From NCBI GenBank assembly GCA_016025055.1, contig CP065590.1, positions 1,426,001-1,490,000 on the forward strand: a stretch of DNA of 64,000 nucleotides. Direction: 5' to 3'. Below are positions 56,840 to 64,000 of this stretch, one piece after another. The notes beneath the pieces were generated by a model, which was not told the DNA's origin, did no database searches, and saw only the letters and a program-made list of their open reading frames with translations. Made by a program: the position numbers and the translations under genes. The stretch's first letter is position 1, and the number at the start of each line of letters is the position of its first letter. This stretch comes from Chryseobacterium indologenes (GTDB lineage Bacteria; Bacteroidota; Bacteroidia; Flavobacteriales; Weeksellaceae).

Positions 56840-57484
56840 CTAGATTTCAAGAAAAACAATCAGTAAATTTTCACTCAAAGCATCAAAGTCTAATGTTTTA
56901 ATGTCTTGCAATAGAATAGCATCCCGCGATTCCATGAGTCTGTCCTGAAACTCACATGCGCCATTGATAACGATTCCGAAAATTGATTTGTTTTCTTGCT
57001 TCAATTCGTACTTTTGTTTTTTTCTTCCGTCATAAAGCCCGATAAAGGCAGGGAAACTCAAGCTTCCTGAGAGTGAAAACAATTCATTTTTTTTCTTAAT
57101 ATGTAAATTTTCCAAACAGATAAAACTCTCACTATTCGGATTATGTATTTCAAAAATAATTATATCCGTACACCCATCCATAGAAGCGTTTTTAATTTCT
57201 AACCTGTCTTTTTGAATATAGTTTAAAATAATAATCTGGTCTGAATGAATCTCGTGCGGGAAAGGATCAGTAATGATTTTACCATAGAGAACGAGAATAA
57301 CGATTTGGGAATGTGCTTCATAATCCAGATAAAATGTTTGTCCTTCATTGAGGATAACTTCAACAAATCTTTTAAGCTTCAATTTTTCATCTGTCAGTTC
57401 TATGGTACTGATGATAGAAGCATGTGTTTTGCGCCAGGATCTTGTATCGGAATTAAATATAGTCGATTTTTCTGTTGTTAGCAT
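56840..57484 (-). CDS. Cupin-fold protein resembling the pirin C-terminal half
   Basis: A 214-residue protein from ATG 57484 (in-frame codons up to 57517 are weaker). The last part, IFGIVINGACEFQDRLMESR then DAILLQDIKTLDFDALS and LLIVFLEI, has the pattern of the C-terminal cupin of pirin/quercetin-2,3-dioxygenase-like proteins of Bacteroidota (GAFEVQ, LLxxRDGLxLW type). The N-terminal half (RSWRKTHASIISTIELTDEK) is less clear. Metal-binding histidines of true pirins are not evident. It is between the dioxygenase and the unknown gene. Confidence 0.55.
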   Translation of the reverse strand: MLTTEKSTIFNSDTRSWRKTHASIISTIELTDEKLKLKRFVEVILNEGQTFYLDYEAHSQIVILVLYGKIITDPFPHEIHSDQIIILNYIQKDRLEIKNASMDGCTDIIIFEIHNPNSESFICLENLHIKKKNELFSLSGSLSFPAFIGLYDGRKKQKYELKQENKSIFGIVINGACEFQDRLMESRDAILLQDIKTLDFDALSENLLIVFLEI

Positions 57485-57686
57485 AGCATTATATTTAATA
57501 ATTACACAAAAACCCATTGTGTATTTTGAATGTAGCTCTCTCGTTTATAATATTTTAATAAAAACAATATCAGATAGAAGAAATGGATTTCTTACATTAA
57601 ATTATCCTACTTTAATAAGCTATTTTAATTCTAACTATTAATTTTTGAACCAAATTATCAAATACACAACGAGTTAAGTCAAAGCT

Positions 57687-58391
57687 TTAAGCAGAAACTA
57701 TGAGCGTGATCGCTCCCACATAGCCGTCATTAATATTTCCTGAAATATTCAAAAGTTGTGCAGATACTCCATCATAGAAAAAATCGTCCTCCGAGTTGTA
57801 TCTGTATCCATGCATTCCTTTGTAACCGGGAGATTGATTCACTTTCACTACGGCGCTGTTAGGGTCATCCGGGAAAGCTAATTGAGTAACCAGTAGAGAA
57901 TTGCCCTTGCTGTTGTAAATGTGAATATGCAAATGGGTAGCTCTTGTTACGTCTTCTACCGTATACCATCCGGGAAATATGGAGGTGAATTTTACTTCCC
58001 CATTCACGTTTGTAACTTGCCTTCCTCTTAGAAAATGCAGGTTTGTGTAGTCTATAATTTGGAGTTCGTCTCCTCCGTATTCCGAATAATTGCCATCTTT
58101 GTCACATTGCCATATATCAACAAAAACACCTTTCAGATTGGAGCACTCTGTATTTCTGTTTTTAATTGTAAGATGAATTTCAAAAGGGACACCGGTTCTG
58201 TCGCCAACAATATTTATCCGCTCTAATATCGATGGAGTTTTTGTAGGAAACGGTCCTTCCAGGTCATAATTGGTAAGATTACAGTTTGTATTTTCTTCTG
58301 TAATTTCATTTTCACAACTGATCAAGACAGGGGCGGCAATTGCCGTGACTCCGGCCAAACCAAGATTTTTTAAGAAATTTTTTCTGTTCAT
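57687..58391 (-). CDS. Intradiol ring-cleavage dioxygenase-like lipoprotein
   Basis: A 234-residue exported protein. The N-terminus MNRKNFLKNLGLAGVTAIAA ends in a lipobox (VLISCEN, Cys26). The catalytic fold of protocatechuate/catechol-type dioxygenases follows: VDIWQCDKDGNYSEYG with the first Tyr (102), LRGRQVTNVNGEVKFTSIFP, GWYTVEDVTRATHLHIHIY with Tyr143, His153 and His155 as further Fe(III) ligands. Such exported intradiol enzymes are common in soil Bacteroidota and presumably open catechol-like rings outside the cytoplasm; true substrate unknown. Confidence 0.87.
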   Translation of the reverse strand: MNRKNFLKNLGLAGVTAIAAPVLISCENEITEENTNCNLTNYDLEGPFPTKTPSILERINIVGDRTGVPFEIHLTIKNRNTECSNLKGVFVDIWQCDKDGNYSEYGGDELQIIDYTNLHFLRGRQVTNVNGEVKFTSIFPGWYTVEDVTRATHLHIHIYNSKGNSLLVTQLAFPDDPNSAVVKVNQSPGYKGMHGYRYNSEDDFFYDGVSAQLLNISGNINDGYVGAITLIVSA

Positions 58392-58410
58392 AATTTTTGT
58401 TTTTTATTTC

Positions 58411-58497
58411 ATGAAAAATAACCATATGTTTCACAAAAAATTGATGAGTCCTTTTTGTGGAAAATGTGGTAAGGAGCTTTCAAAGAGTAGATATTAA
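58411..58497 (+). CDS. Very short zinc-ribbon-like ORF, perhaps a remnant
   Basis: 28 codons: MKNNHMFHKKLMSPFCGKCG and eight more residues. FCGKCGKEL looks like one knuckle of a zinc ribbon. No other half and no promoter were found. It may be a fragment of a lost gene. Confidence 0.25.
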   Translation: MKNNHMFHKKLMSPFCGKCGKELSKSRY

Positions 58498-58613
58498 AAA
58501 AGAGGTAATACCTAATCCAGTTGAATGAATGTCAGCGGCAATATACAAAAAATAAAATATCACACAATGTGGAAATAATTTCAAAAAAATTATTGAGAAT
58601 AGCGTACCACATA

Positions 58614-58714
58614 GTTGATTTCCTTAAATCTATGATTTTTATCTGTTAGTCAGGAGGTTCGCTGCTTCGGGCAGGAAGAGCAAAGGCACTTACAGAAGTG
58701 TAGATCTTTTTTAT
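58614..58714 (+). pseudogene. Decayed third copy of tRNA-Asn with its terminator
   Basis: The stretch matches tRNA-Asn plus flank with many changes: TTTCCTTAAATC for the acceptor/D start, ATCTGTTAGTCAGGAGG for the anticodon and variable part, TTCGCTGCTTCG for the T arm, CAGGAAGAGCAAAG for the 3' end, and ACTTACAGAAGTGTAGATCT plus a T run, which equals the terminator of copy 1. Pairing in the tRNA is lost. It marks the right edge of the accessory block 55.2-58.7 kb. Confidence 0.7.
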
Positions 58715-58850
58715 GCATTTCCGGGATCTGCAAATTATTAAAAAGGCTGTAATTATAATTTTATATTAATTCACTGATTCTTTTTATATTAACCCGTTAA
58801 ATTCCATCTTTAATTATAATAAATCTAGTATAATTTTCGTTACATTTGCG

Positions 58851-58858
58851 GTCTTACG
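58851..58858 (+). promoter_or_regulatory. -7 promoter box of the DUF5686 gene
   Basis: TACATTTG, about 87 nt before ATG 58945. A second possible box (TACTTTTT) is near 58908. Confidence 0.4.
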
Positions 58859-58944
58859 TGATAGATTAATTTTTTTTAATTTTTTTCTACTTTTTTTAAA
58901 TAAACTGCATACTTTTTGTTTGTGCTAATTGCTTGAAGAACCGA

Positions 58945-61472
58945 ATGATGTTAAATAATAACCTTAAACACAATTTTTTATTTTTTTTCCTGTTTTTGAC
59001 CGGCTTCTTATACGCTCAGAACAAAGCCAGCGGCAAGGTTGTTGATGCCAAAAATAAGAAAGAACTCAACAAAGTTGATATTTTTATCAACAACGAAAAA
59101 ACTCCTGTCCTCACAACGACAACCGGTAGTTTTAGTGTTCAGTCAGACAGCATTATCCATAAGCTGAAATTTTCCAGAAAAAATTATGCTGCAGAAACAG
59201 TAGAAATCACCCCTGAAAATGCAGAGAATATTTTCGTTCAGCTCTCACAGGCTAAAGTAAGCGATATCCAGGAAATTGTTATCACCAGCGGAAAATCTAA
59301 ATACAAAAACAAAAAAGAAAACCCTGCCTACGCCATCATGCAGAAGGTATGGGGACACAAAAGAAATAACGGTCTCGAAAAATTTGACACCTATTCATAC
59401 AAAGAATACGAAAAGACTCAATTTGATCTGAATAATCTCGACAGTGCATTTATGAAGAAAAAAATCTTCAAAAAGCTGGACTTTATTTTTGATTATGCAG
59501 ACTCTACGGCAACCGGAAGACTTGGGCTGCCTATTTTCCTGAATGAAGCCGTGTACGAAAATTATGGTAAAAACAAACCTGACAAAGACAGCAAAAGAAC
59601 ACTGGTTGCTCAAAAAACTTCAGGATTTCAGGATAATCAGGTGATCACGGTTTCAGCTAAAAACCTTTATCGCGATATCAACATTTATGATAATACCCTA
59701 AATTACTTCGACATCGGTTTTCAAAGCCCGGTAGGAACCGACGGGTTCAGCGTATACGACTATAACCTTACAGACACTATCAGCATTCGGGGCGAGAAGG
59801 CTTTTCAAATAAGATATCAGCCTAAAAGAAAAGACATCCTGGCCTTTCAGGGAAATCTTTATATTGATACAGATACTTATGCAGTTCTCGGAGCGACATT
59901 GAAATCTACCCAAAAGATCAATGTGAACTTCGTTAACAGCGTATATACCCAACTGGAATATGATAACCCCGACGACGCTACATTTCTTCCTAAAAAGCTT
60001 GTAACAGAGTTTGAAATGAGCCCTTTTTCAAAAAGAAAGGCTCCAAGAGTATTATTGCCAAAAGATCAGTGGATTATTCGGATTATCAATTTAATAAACC
60101 ATTAGATCCTCAGGTATTTAAACGAAAAGAGGAAGAGTATGATGATAAATTTGTTAATAAAGATGATGCCTATTGGGTAAAAGCAAGACCTGACACGTTA
60201 TCCAAATCAGAACAGGGTGTTTACAAAATGCTGGATCAGCTTCAGCAAACCCCGAAATTCAATCGGATGGTCAAGCTATTTGAAACCCTTGGTTCGAGGT
60301 ATTATAATGCTTTTAAAGGAATCGATATCGGTCCTATTTTTTCAATCTACGGAAGAAATGAAGTGGAAGGAGACAGAATCAGGCTGGGAGCCAGAACTTA
60401 TTTCGGGCTTAATGATCCGTGGAGAGTTCAGTTCTATACCGCCTATGGATTCAAGGATCAACAGGTAAAATATGGCGTTGAAGCACGCTATATGTTTAAC
60501 AGGCTTAACCGGTTTATGATCGGAGCCGGAACCAGCAGAGATATTGTACAGCTTGGAGGGCAGCTTACATCAGGAGATGGTGTTGCTTCCCGTTCTTTAT
60601 CTTCCAGTACTTTTTTTGCAAGAGGAGAAAACATTTCGTTAAGTTCTGTCAATCAGACCAGCGTTTTTGCAGCTATTGAACCCTGGAAAAACATTCAGAT
60701 AAGAGTAGACGGAGTGATGCAAAGTATCAAATCTGCCATTCCGGAGAAGTTTAATCTTATGTATTATCAGAATGGTCAGCTTAGACAGACGGTGAACGAT
60801 TCGCATGTTACCTTCAGCATCATAGCCAAACCTGGGGCAAAATTCTCACAAACCGGGATAGACCGATATCAGGCAAGAAACCTTGCTCCGACAATTGTTT
60901 TGAGGTATACCCGGGGGATCGAAGGATTGTTCAATGCTGACTTTAATTATGACAAATTACAGTTCATGTTTTACAAACCGTTTTTACTAGGAACATTGGG
61001 AAAGACGATTGTTAATTTTGAAGCCGGTAAAAATTTCACTACCGTTCCTCTTGCCTTACAGAATATCATTCCCGCTAATCTTTCATACGGTTTAGCGCCT
61101 AATACATTTTCACAGCTTAACTATTACGAGTTTGTGGCAGATGCTTATACAACCCTGCATTTAGAGCATCATTTTAACGGGAAAATACTTTCGTACATTC
61201 CTTTGATTAAAAAATTAAAACTAAGGGAAGTAGCGTTTATCAGAGGAGCTTACGGAACATTAAGCGATGCCTCTAAAGCCATCAACGTAGAAGGTTTTAA
61301 ATATTCTGCACCAAGTGAACATATCTACTATGAGTACGGATTTGGTATCGAAAATATAGGAATAGGAAATCTGAGGATTTTCAGGGTAGATTTTAACTGG
61401 AGAGGAAATTACCTCGACAGACCGGGGATTTCAAAATTTGGTATTAAAGCCGGATTCCAGGTAGGATTCTAA
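58945..61472 (+). CDS. DUF5686 protein with carboxypeptidase-like N-terminal domain (frameshifted in this sequence)
   Basis: A large outer-membrane protein of unknown function, typical of Bacteroidota. Signal peptide ending FLTGFLYAQ; residues 25-110 are a CarboxypepD_reg-like beta domain (KASGKVVDAKNKKELNKVDI); then ITSGKSKYKNKKENPAYAIM and KFDTYSYKEYEKTQFDLNNL, the DUF5686 core; then a barrel ending FGIKAGFQVGF. The reading breaks at an A5 run (60030-60034): one more A joins SPFSKKKGSKSIIAKRSVDY. Repaired size about 842 residues. A TTG at 58933 is also in frame but ATG 58945 or 58948 is preferred. Confidence 0.85.
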
Positions 61473-61481
61473 ATAGATAAA

Positions 61482-61522
61482 TATAAAGTTGGGCGGCTTC
61501 TTCGAAGCCGCCCAACTTTATA
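61482..61522. terminator. Strong bidirectional terminator
   Basis: An 18-bp perfect stem (ATAAAGTTGGGCGGCTTC / GAAGCCGCCCAACTTTAT) with a TTCG tetraloop, between convergent genes. Confidence 0.9.
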
Positions 61523-61550
61523 TAAATAATTTTAAATTATACTCTTATCT

Positions 61551-61709
61551 TCAGCACGGATTGCATGCTTCTACAAGTAAACAATGAGCCTTTTGCCAAG
61601 GGGTCCATCTGCACCAGTCCTCACAGGTATCTGTAGGTGAAGGGCAGATTCCTGCGCCTCCTTTAATTGTTTTTAAACTTTGCTTTGCAAGCTTTCTTAG
61701 ATTTTTCAT
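61551..61709 (-). CDS. Six-cysteine double-glycine leader peptide (bacteriocin-like)
   Basis: A 52-residue peptide. Leader MKNLRKLAKQSLKTIKGG ends in Gly-Gly; the predicted mature 34 residues begin AGICPSPTDTCEDWCRWTPW and end ACNPC, with six cysteines and three Trp. The leader is alike in form to that of the peptide at 22967-23158 (MKNL+K, L-T/Q, GG), while the mature parts differ. It has its own promoter (61785-61792) and the strong terminator at 61482. No exporter is adjacent. Known family trait: bacteriocin-like peptides of Chryseobacterium; activity unproven. Confidence 0.8.
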   Translation of the reverse strand: MKNLRKLAKQSLKTIKGGAGICPSPTDTCEDWCRWTPWQKAHCLLVEACNPC

Positions 61710-61784
61710 ACGTATTAGTTTTAATTTGGTGCCTACTCTCTATGCTTTTCGGCTTCCGCAATGTATTTGATATATGATCTTTAA

Positions 61785-61792
61785 CAAATATA
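61785..61792 (-). promoter_or_regulatory. -7 promoter box of the double-glycine peptide gene
   Basis: TATATTTG on the reverse strand, giving a 5' leader of about 70 nt. -33 unclear. Confidence 0.5.
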
Positions 61793-61852
61793 AAAATATT
61801 TCACATCCGGCAGACTATTTATAAAAAAATTAACTTTTGGAGTGAAAACAAA

Positions 61853-61883
61853 AAAAATCCTCAACAAATGTTGAGGATTTAAT
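61853..61883 (-). terminator. Terminator of rplU-rpmA
   Basis: AAATCCTCAACA pairs with TGTTGAGGATTT; the reverse strand continues with T7. Confidence 0.85.
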
Positions 61884-61901
61884 TTTATAAAACGCTTATA
61901 A

Positions 61902-62159
61902 CTATGCGTTTGGCTCTACAGATACAAAAGATCTGTTGTTTGCTTTCTTTCTGAAAACTACTTTACCATCTACTAATGCAAACAAAGTGTGATCTTTACC
62001 GATTCCCACGTTATCACCTGGGTGGTGCTGAGTACCTCTTTGTCTAACAATAATATTTCCGGCAATAGCTGCTTGTCCTCCGAAAATCTTCACACCTAAT
62101 CTTTTAGAGTGAGACTCTCTACCGTTCTTGGAACTACCGACTCCTTTCTTGTGTGCCAT
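61902..62159 (-). CDS. rpmA: 50S ribosomal protein L27
   Basis: A large-subunit protein whose N-terminal tail reaches the peptidyl-transferase centre. The 85 residues match the family: [37 protein letters not shown] and [16 protein letters not shown]. It follows rplU by 12 bp, the standard rplU-rpmA order. It begins directly with MAHKKG and has no cleavable N-terminal extension. Confidence 0.98.
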   Translation of the reverse strand: MAHKKGVGSSKNGRESHSKRLGVKIFGGQAAIAGNIIVRQRGTQHHPGDNVGIGKDHTLFALVDGKVVFRKKANNRSFVSVEPNA

Positions 62160-62171
62160 TTTATTACTGGA

Positions 62172-62747
62172 TTATTTATTAAGTGCTTTAAATTGATCGA
62201 TATTCTTAATGATTGCAGCATCTACTTCCTCATGAGTAAGAATATTCTTTTCTAATTCAACTTTAACCGCTTTACCTAAAGTAATTAAAGTTTCTCTGTT
62301 CTCTTTAGACTGAGACAAATTGTTTTTCTTTAAGTGATAGTTCAACTCGTGATCTTCACTAAAGTTAACAGTTGCGTTGTCAGAAAGAACTTCACCTTTC
62401 ACAGTTTCTTTTTTAGCAGCTTTTTTAGCTCCTCCTTCAAAACCTGTAATACCAGTGATTACGATTTGAGTTAAAGATTGTCTGTGACCATTTTTCACTT
62501 GGTAACCTTTTCTTCTTTTCTTTTTGAAAACGATTACTTTATCAGCTTTAACGTGGTCAAGAATCTCTGCTTCTACAGTGATCCCACTTACAGCTGGGGC
62601 GCCTACAGTGATTGCTCCGTTTACAGTAAGAAGAACTTTGTCGAAAGAAACTTTTCCTCCTTTATCTCCTTTTAAACGGTTCACAAACAACTTTTGGTCT
62701 TGCTCAACTTTATATTGAAGCCCTGCTATTTCTACAATTGCAAACAT
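62172..62747 (-). CDS. rplU: 50S ribosomal protein L21 with C-terminal extension
   Basis: Binds 23S rRNA in the large subunit. Residues 1-103 are normal L21: MFAIVEIAGLQYKVEQDQKL, VIVFKKKRRKGYQVKNGHRQ and SLTQIVITGI. Residues 110-191 are an extra charged helical tail (KKAAKKETVKGEVLSDNATV, then EKNILTHEEVDAAIIKNIDQ), giving 191 residues against about 103 in E. coli. Such tails are seen in Flavobacteriia; their function is unknown. It is the first gene of the rplU-rpmA operon. Confidence 0.96.
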   Translation of the reverse strand: MFAIVEIAGLQYKVEQDQKLFVNRLKGDKGGKVSFDKVLLTVNGAITVGAPAVSGITVEAEILDHVKADKVIVFKKKRRKGYQVKNGHRQSLTQIVITGITGFEGGAKKAAKKETVKGEVLSDNATVNFSEDHELNYHLKKNNLSQSKENRETLITLGKAVKVELEKNILTHEEVDAAIIKNIDQFKALNK

Positions 62748-62777
62748 TGTTTATAAATTTTTAGTTATTTCGAGGTG

Positions 62778-62811
62778 CAAATATAAGAATTATTTTATAA
62801 ATAGCTTACAA
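62778..62811 (-). promoter_or_regulatory. Promoter of rplU-rpmA
   Basis: Reverse strand: TTG at 62811-62809, 23-nt spacer, TATATTTG at 62785-62778. Confidence 0.6.
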
Positions 62812-62929
62812 TCAAACTAATGTTTTTTTGATTTTTTTCTATTCACTCCATTTTGAATAATTTTAACAATAATATATTCACACGTATGAGAATATTTATT
62901 AACTTCGTTTCACCAAAATTGAATTTAAT

Positions 62930-63814
62930 ATGAAAAAATTTAATCTCTGCTTACTAGCAGGCGTTGTTGCTGCAACATTCCTTACAGCATGTAGCGATGA
63001 CAAAATGGACGAAGCTGTCCCATCACAACAAGAAACTCTGAGCGCAAAAATTGAACAACCCACAGATCGTGAAAAATCCTGTGCTTATGTAGACAACAAC
63101 TGGAGTTCATCAGCTGTATTGCTGACCGGGCTACAGAATTCTACAGACACCAGTTTTATGAACGGTCAGATGACTAAAATTGCCAGCATGTGGGGTAGAA
63201 GCAATCCTACTTTGAGGTTTGTAAATGATCCTTCCAATTACAATTCCACCTATAATGCGATCTCCTACTCTACAGGAAAGATCTATTATGGTTATGCAAT
63301 CTATTATGATGCTAAAGCAAAAGGAGGAGACATCGTAAACGCCATGATCCTTGCTCATGAGTACGGACACCAGCTGCAGTACATCTTCGGGCTTCCTTCG
63401 GTAAATGAAAATACCGCAAGACCAAATGAGCTTGAAGCAGACGGGTTTGCAGGATATTATTTAAGAAGACCAAACGGTTACAACAAAACGAACTTCTCTG
63501 AAATTGCTGCCGCTTACGAATTTGCACAAAGCATCGGAGATTATCAGACCACAAGCCCCGGGCACCACGGAACACCCGCACAAAGAAGATCGGCGGTTCG
63601 CTTAGGATTCCTTCTTGGTCAGTACGATCTTAATGCTTCGAATTTTGATTATAACTTCTTCTATTATTATCAAGGTGTTTTAAATGGCACCTACAAAATG
63701 GCAAAAAACACTGTTAATCCAGAGATTGATGCTTATATGAGCAAATATATAGATGAGTTGCGAAAAATTCAAACCGGAGAAATTTCTGCGGAAGAATTTA
63801 AAAACCTTAAATAG
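62930..63814 (+). CDS. Zinc metallopeptidase-like lipoprotein
   Basis: A 294-residue lipoprotein (lipobox FLTACSDD, Cys21). Residues 60-290 hold a peptidase domain with the zinc motif AHEYGHQLQ (His143, Glu144, His147) and a downstream Glu-rich helix NELEADGFAGYYL (Glu169 as a likely third ligand), the arrangement found in the neutral zinc metallopeptidase (YpfJ-like) group. It should act in the periplasm or at the surface. It is monocistronic with a terminator after it; substrate unknown. Confidence 0.85.
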   Translation: MKKFNLCLLAGVVAATFLTACSDDKMDEAVPSQQETLSAKIEQPTDREKSCAYVDNNWSSSAVLLTGLQNSTDTSFMNGQMTKIASMWGRSNPTLRFVNDPSNYNSTYNAISYSTGKIYYGYAIYYDAKAKGGDIVNAMILAHEYGHQLQYIFGLPSVNENTARPNELEADGFAGYYLRRPNGYNKTNFSEIAAAYEFAQSIGDYQTTSPGHHGTPAQRRSAVRLGFLLGQYDLNASNFDYNFFYYYQGVLNGTYKMAKNTVNPEIDAYMSKYIDELRKIQTGEISAEEFKNLK

Positions 63815-63846
63815 ACAACACATTCATTTTTAGCATATTTAAGAAA

Positions 63847-63876
63847 GGAGGCAGACATTAAGTCTGCCTTTTTTAT
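63847..63876 (+). terminator. Terminator of the metallopeptidase gene
   Basis: AGGCAGAC pairs with GTCTGCCT, followed by T6. Nothing further is supported from 63877 to the window end; an ATG at 63998-64000 could begin a gene outside. Confidence 0.75.
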
Positions 63877-64000
63877 TGATTTTATTAGCATATTATTGCC
63901 TATATTAGCAGCCTTATTATGCTGTGAATAATTTTTAATAATAAAAAACTCACACTTAATTGAATATTTCATATATTCGTTGTACACAAAACATAACATG

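Noticed and set aside
55113..58714. Active integrative element at tRNA-Asn
   Set aside because: No integrase, transposase, mobilisation or phage gene lies in the block; only tRNA repeats support it.
1..64000. CRISPR arrays, insertion sequences or rRNA genes
   Set aside because: No regularly spaced repeats, transposase genes with terminal repeats, or rRNA sequence were seen on reading both strands.

Overview
The window looks like chromosome of a Flavobacteriia member, most probably Chryseobacterium or a close Weeksellaceae relative. The evidence is low GC, promoters of the Bacteroidota type (TTTG, about 19-20 nt, then TAnnTTTG), several type IX secretion (T9SS) cargo proteins, a TonB-dependent receptor, and families typical of this phylum (PorD/DUF4835, DUF5686, DUF5687, DUF4126, a long L21). 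This assignment is inference from gene content; no rRNA is present.

Layout. 1-2.4 kb: rtcB (cut by the window edge), a basic partner protein, and a short unannotated transcript. 2.4-10.6 kb: a lipoprotein, methylmalonyl-CoA mutase, a T9SS cargo protein, a prolyl oligopeptidase, a secreted protein and prfA. 10.7-14.8 kb: a SAM-I riboswitch that controls a TonB-dependent receptor and an APC amino-acid permease. 15-17.5 kb: a T9SS cargo protein, an AraC-type regulator and a small membrane protein. 17.6-20.8 kb: divergent class I and class II fumarases. 20.9-25.4 kb: a large secreted protein cut off from its T9SS signal by an in-frame stop, a six-cysteine double-glycine peptide, and an ABC transporter. 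25.4-30.8 kb: a bamD-rpoZ-coaBC-porD-recN block. 30.9-34.2 kb: a TetR regulator divergent from tatD-tcdA-rnpA, then DUF4126. 34.2-41.5 kb: an acidic TPR protein, lptE, a membrane protein, a sigma-54 activator, a TPR protein, a lipoprotein and miaB. 41.7-49.5 kb: two TonB-C-like proteins, a pyruvate oxidase, lysA with a possible attenuator, an exonuclease and a HerA-like ATPase. 49.8-52.8 kb: an MBL-rhodanese, rhodanese and thioredoxin operon and an omega-amidase. 53-58.7 kb: a barrel protein, rseP, two identical tRNA-Asn genes, and a small accessory block (unknown protein, cupin, intradiol dioxygenase) ending in a decayed third tRNA-Asn copy. 58.9-64 kb: a DUF5686 protein, a second double-glycine peptide, rpmA-rplU and a metallopeptidase lipoprotein.

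The most important caution is sequence quality. Nine genes, including the essential prfA as well as recN and miaB, are broken by single-base shifts in A/T runs (ten shifts in all). One base restores a full family-length protein each time. I treat these as probable homopolymer sequencing errors and give the repaired spans.

The best leads are: the SAM-regulated uptake pair; a near-identical palindrome shared by the tetR-tatD intergenic region and the MBL-rhodanese-thioredoxin operon; a lysine-rich leader ORF plus terminator before lysA; the two six-cysteine double-glycine peptides; and the short promoter-ORF-terminator transcript near 2.3 kb.
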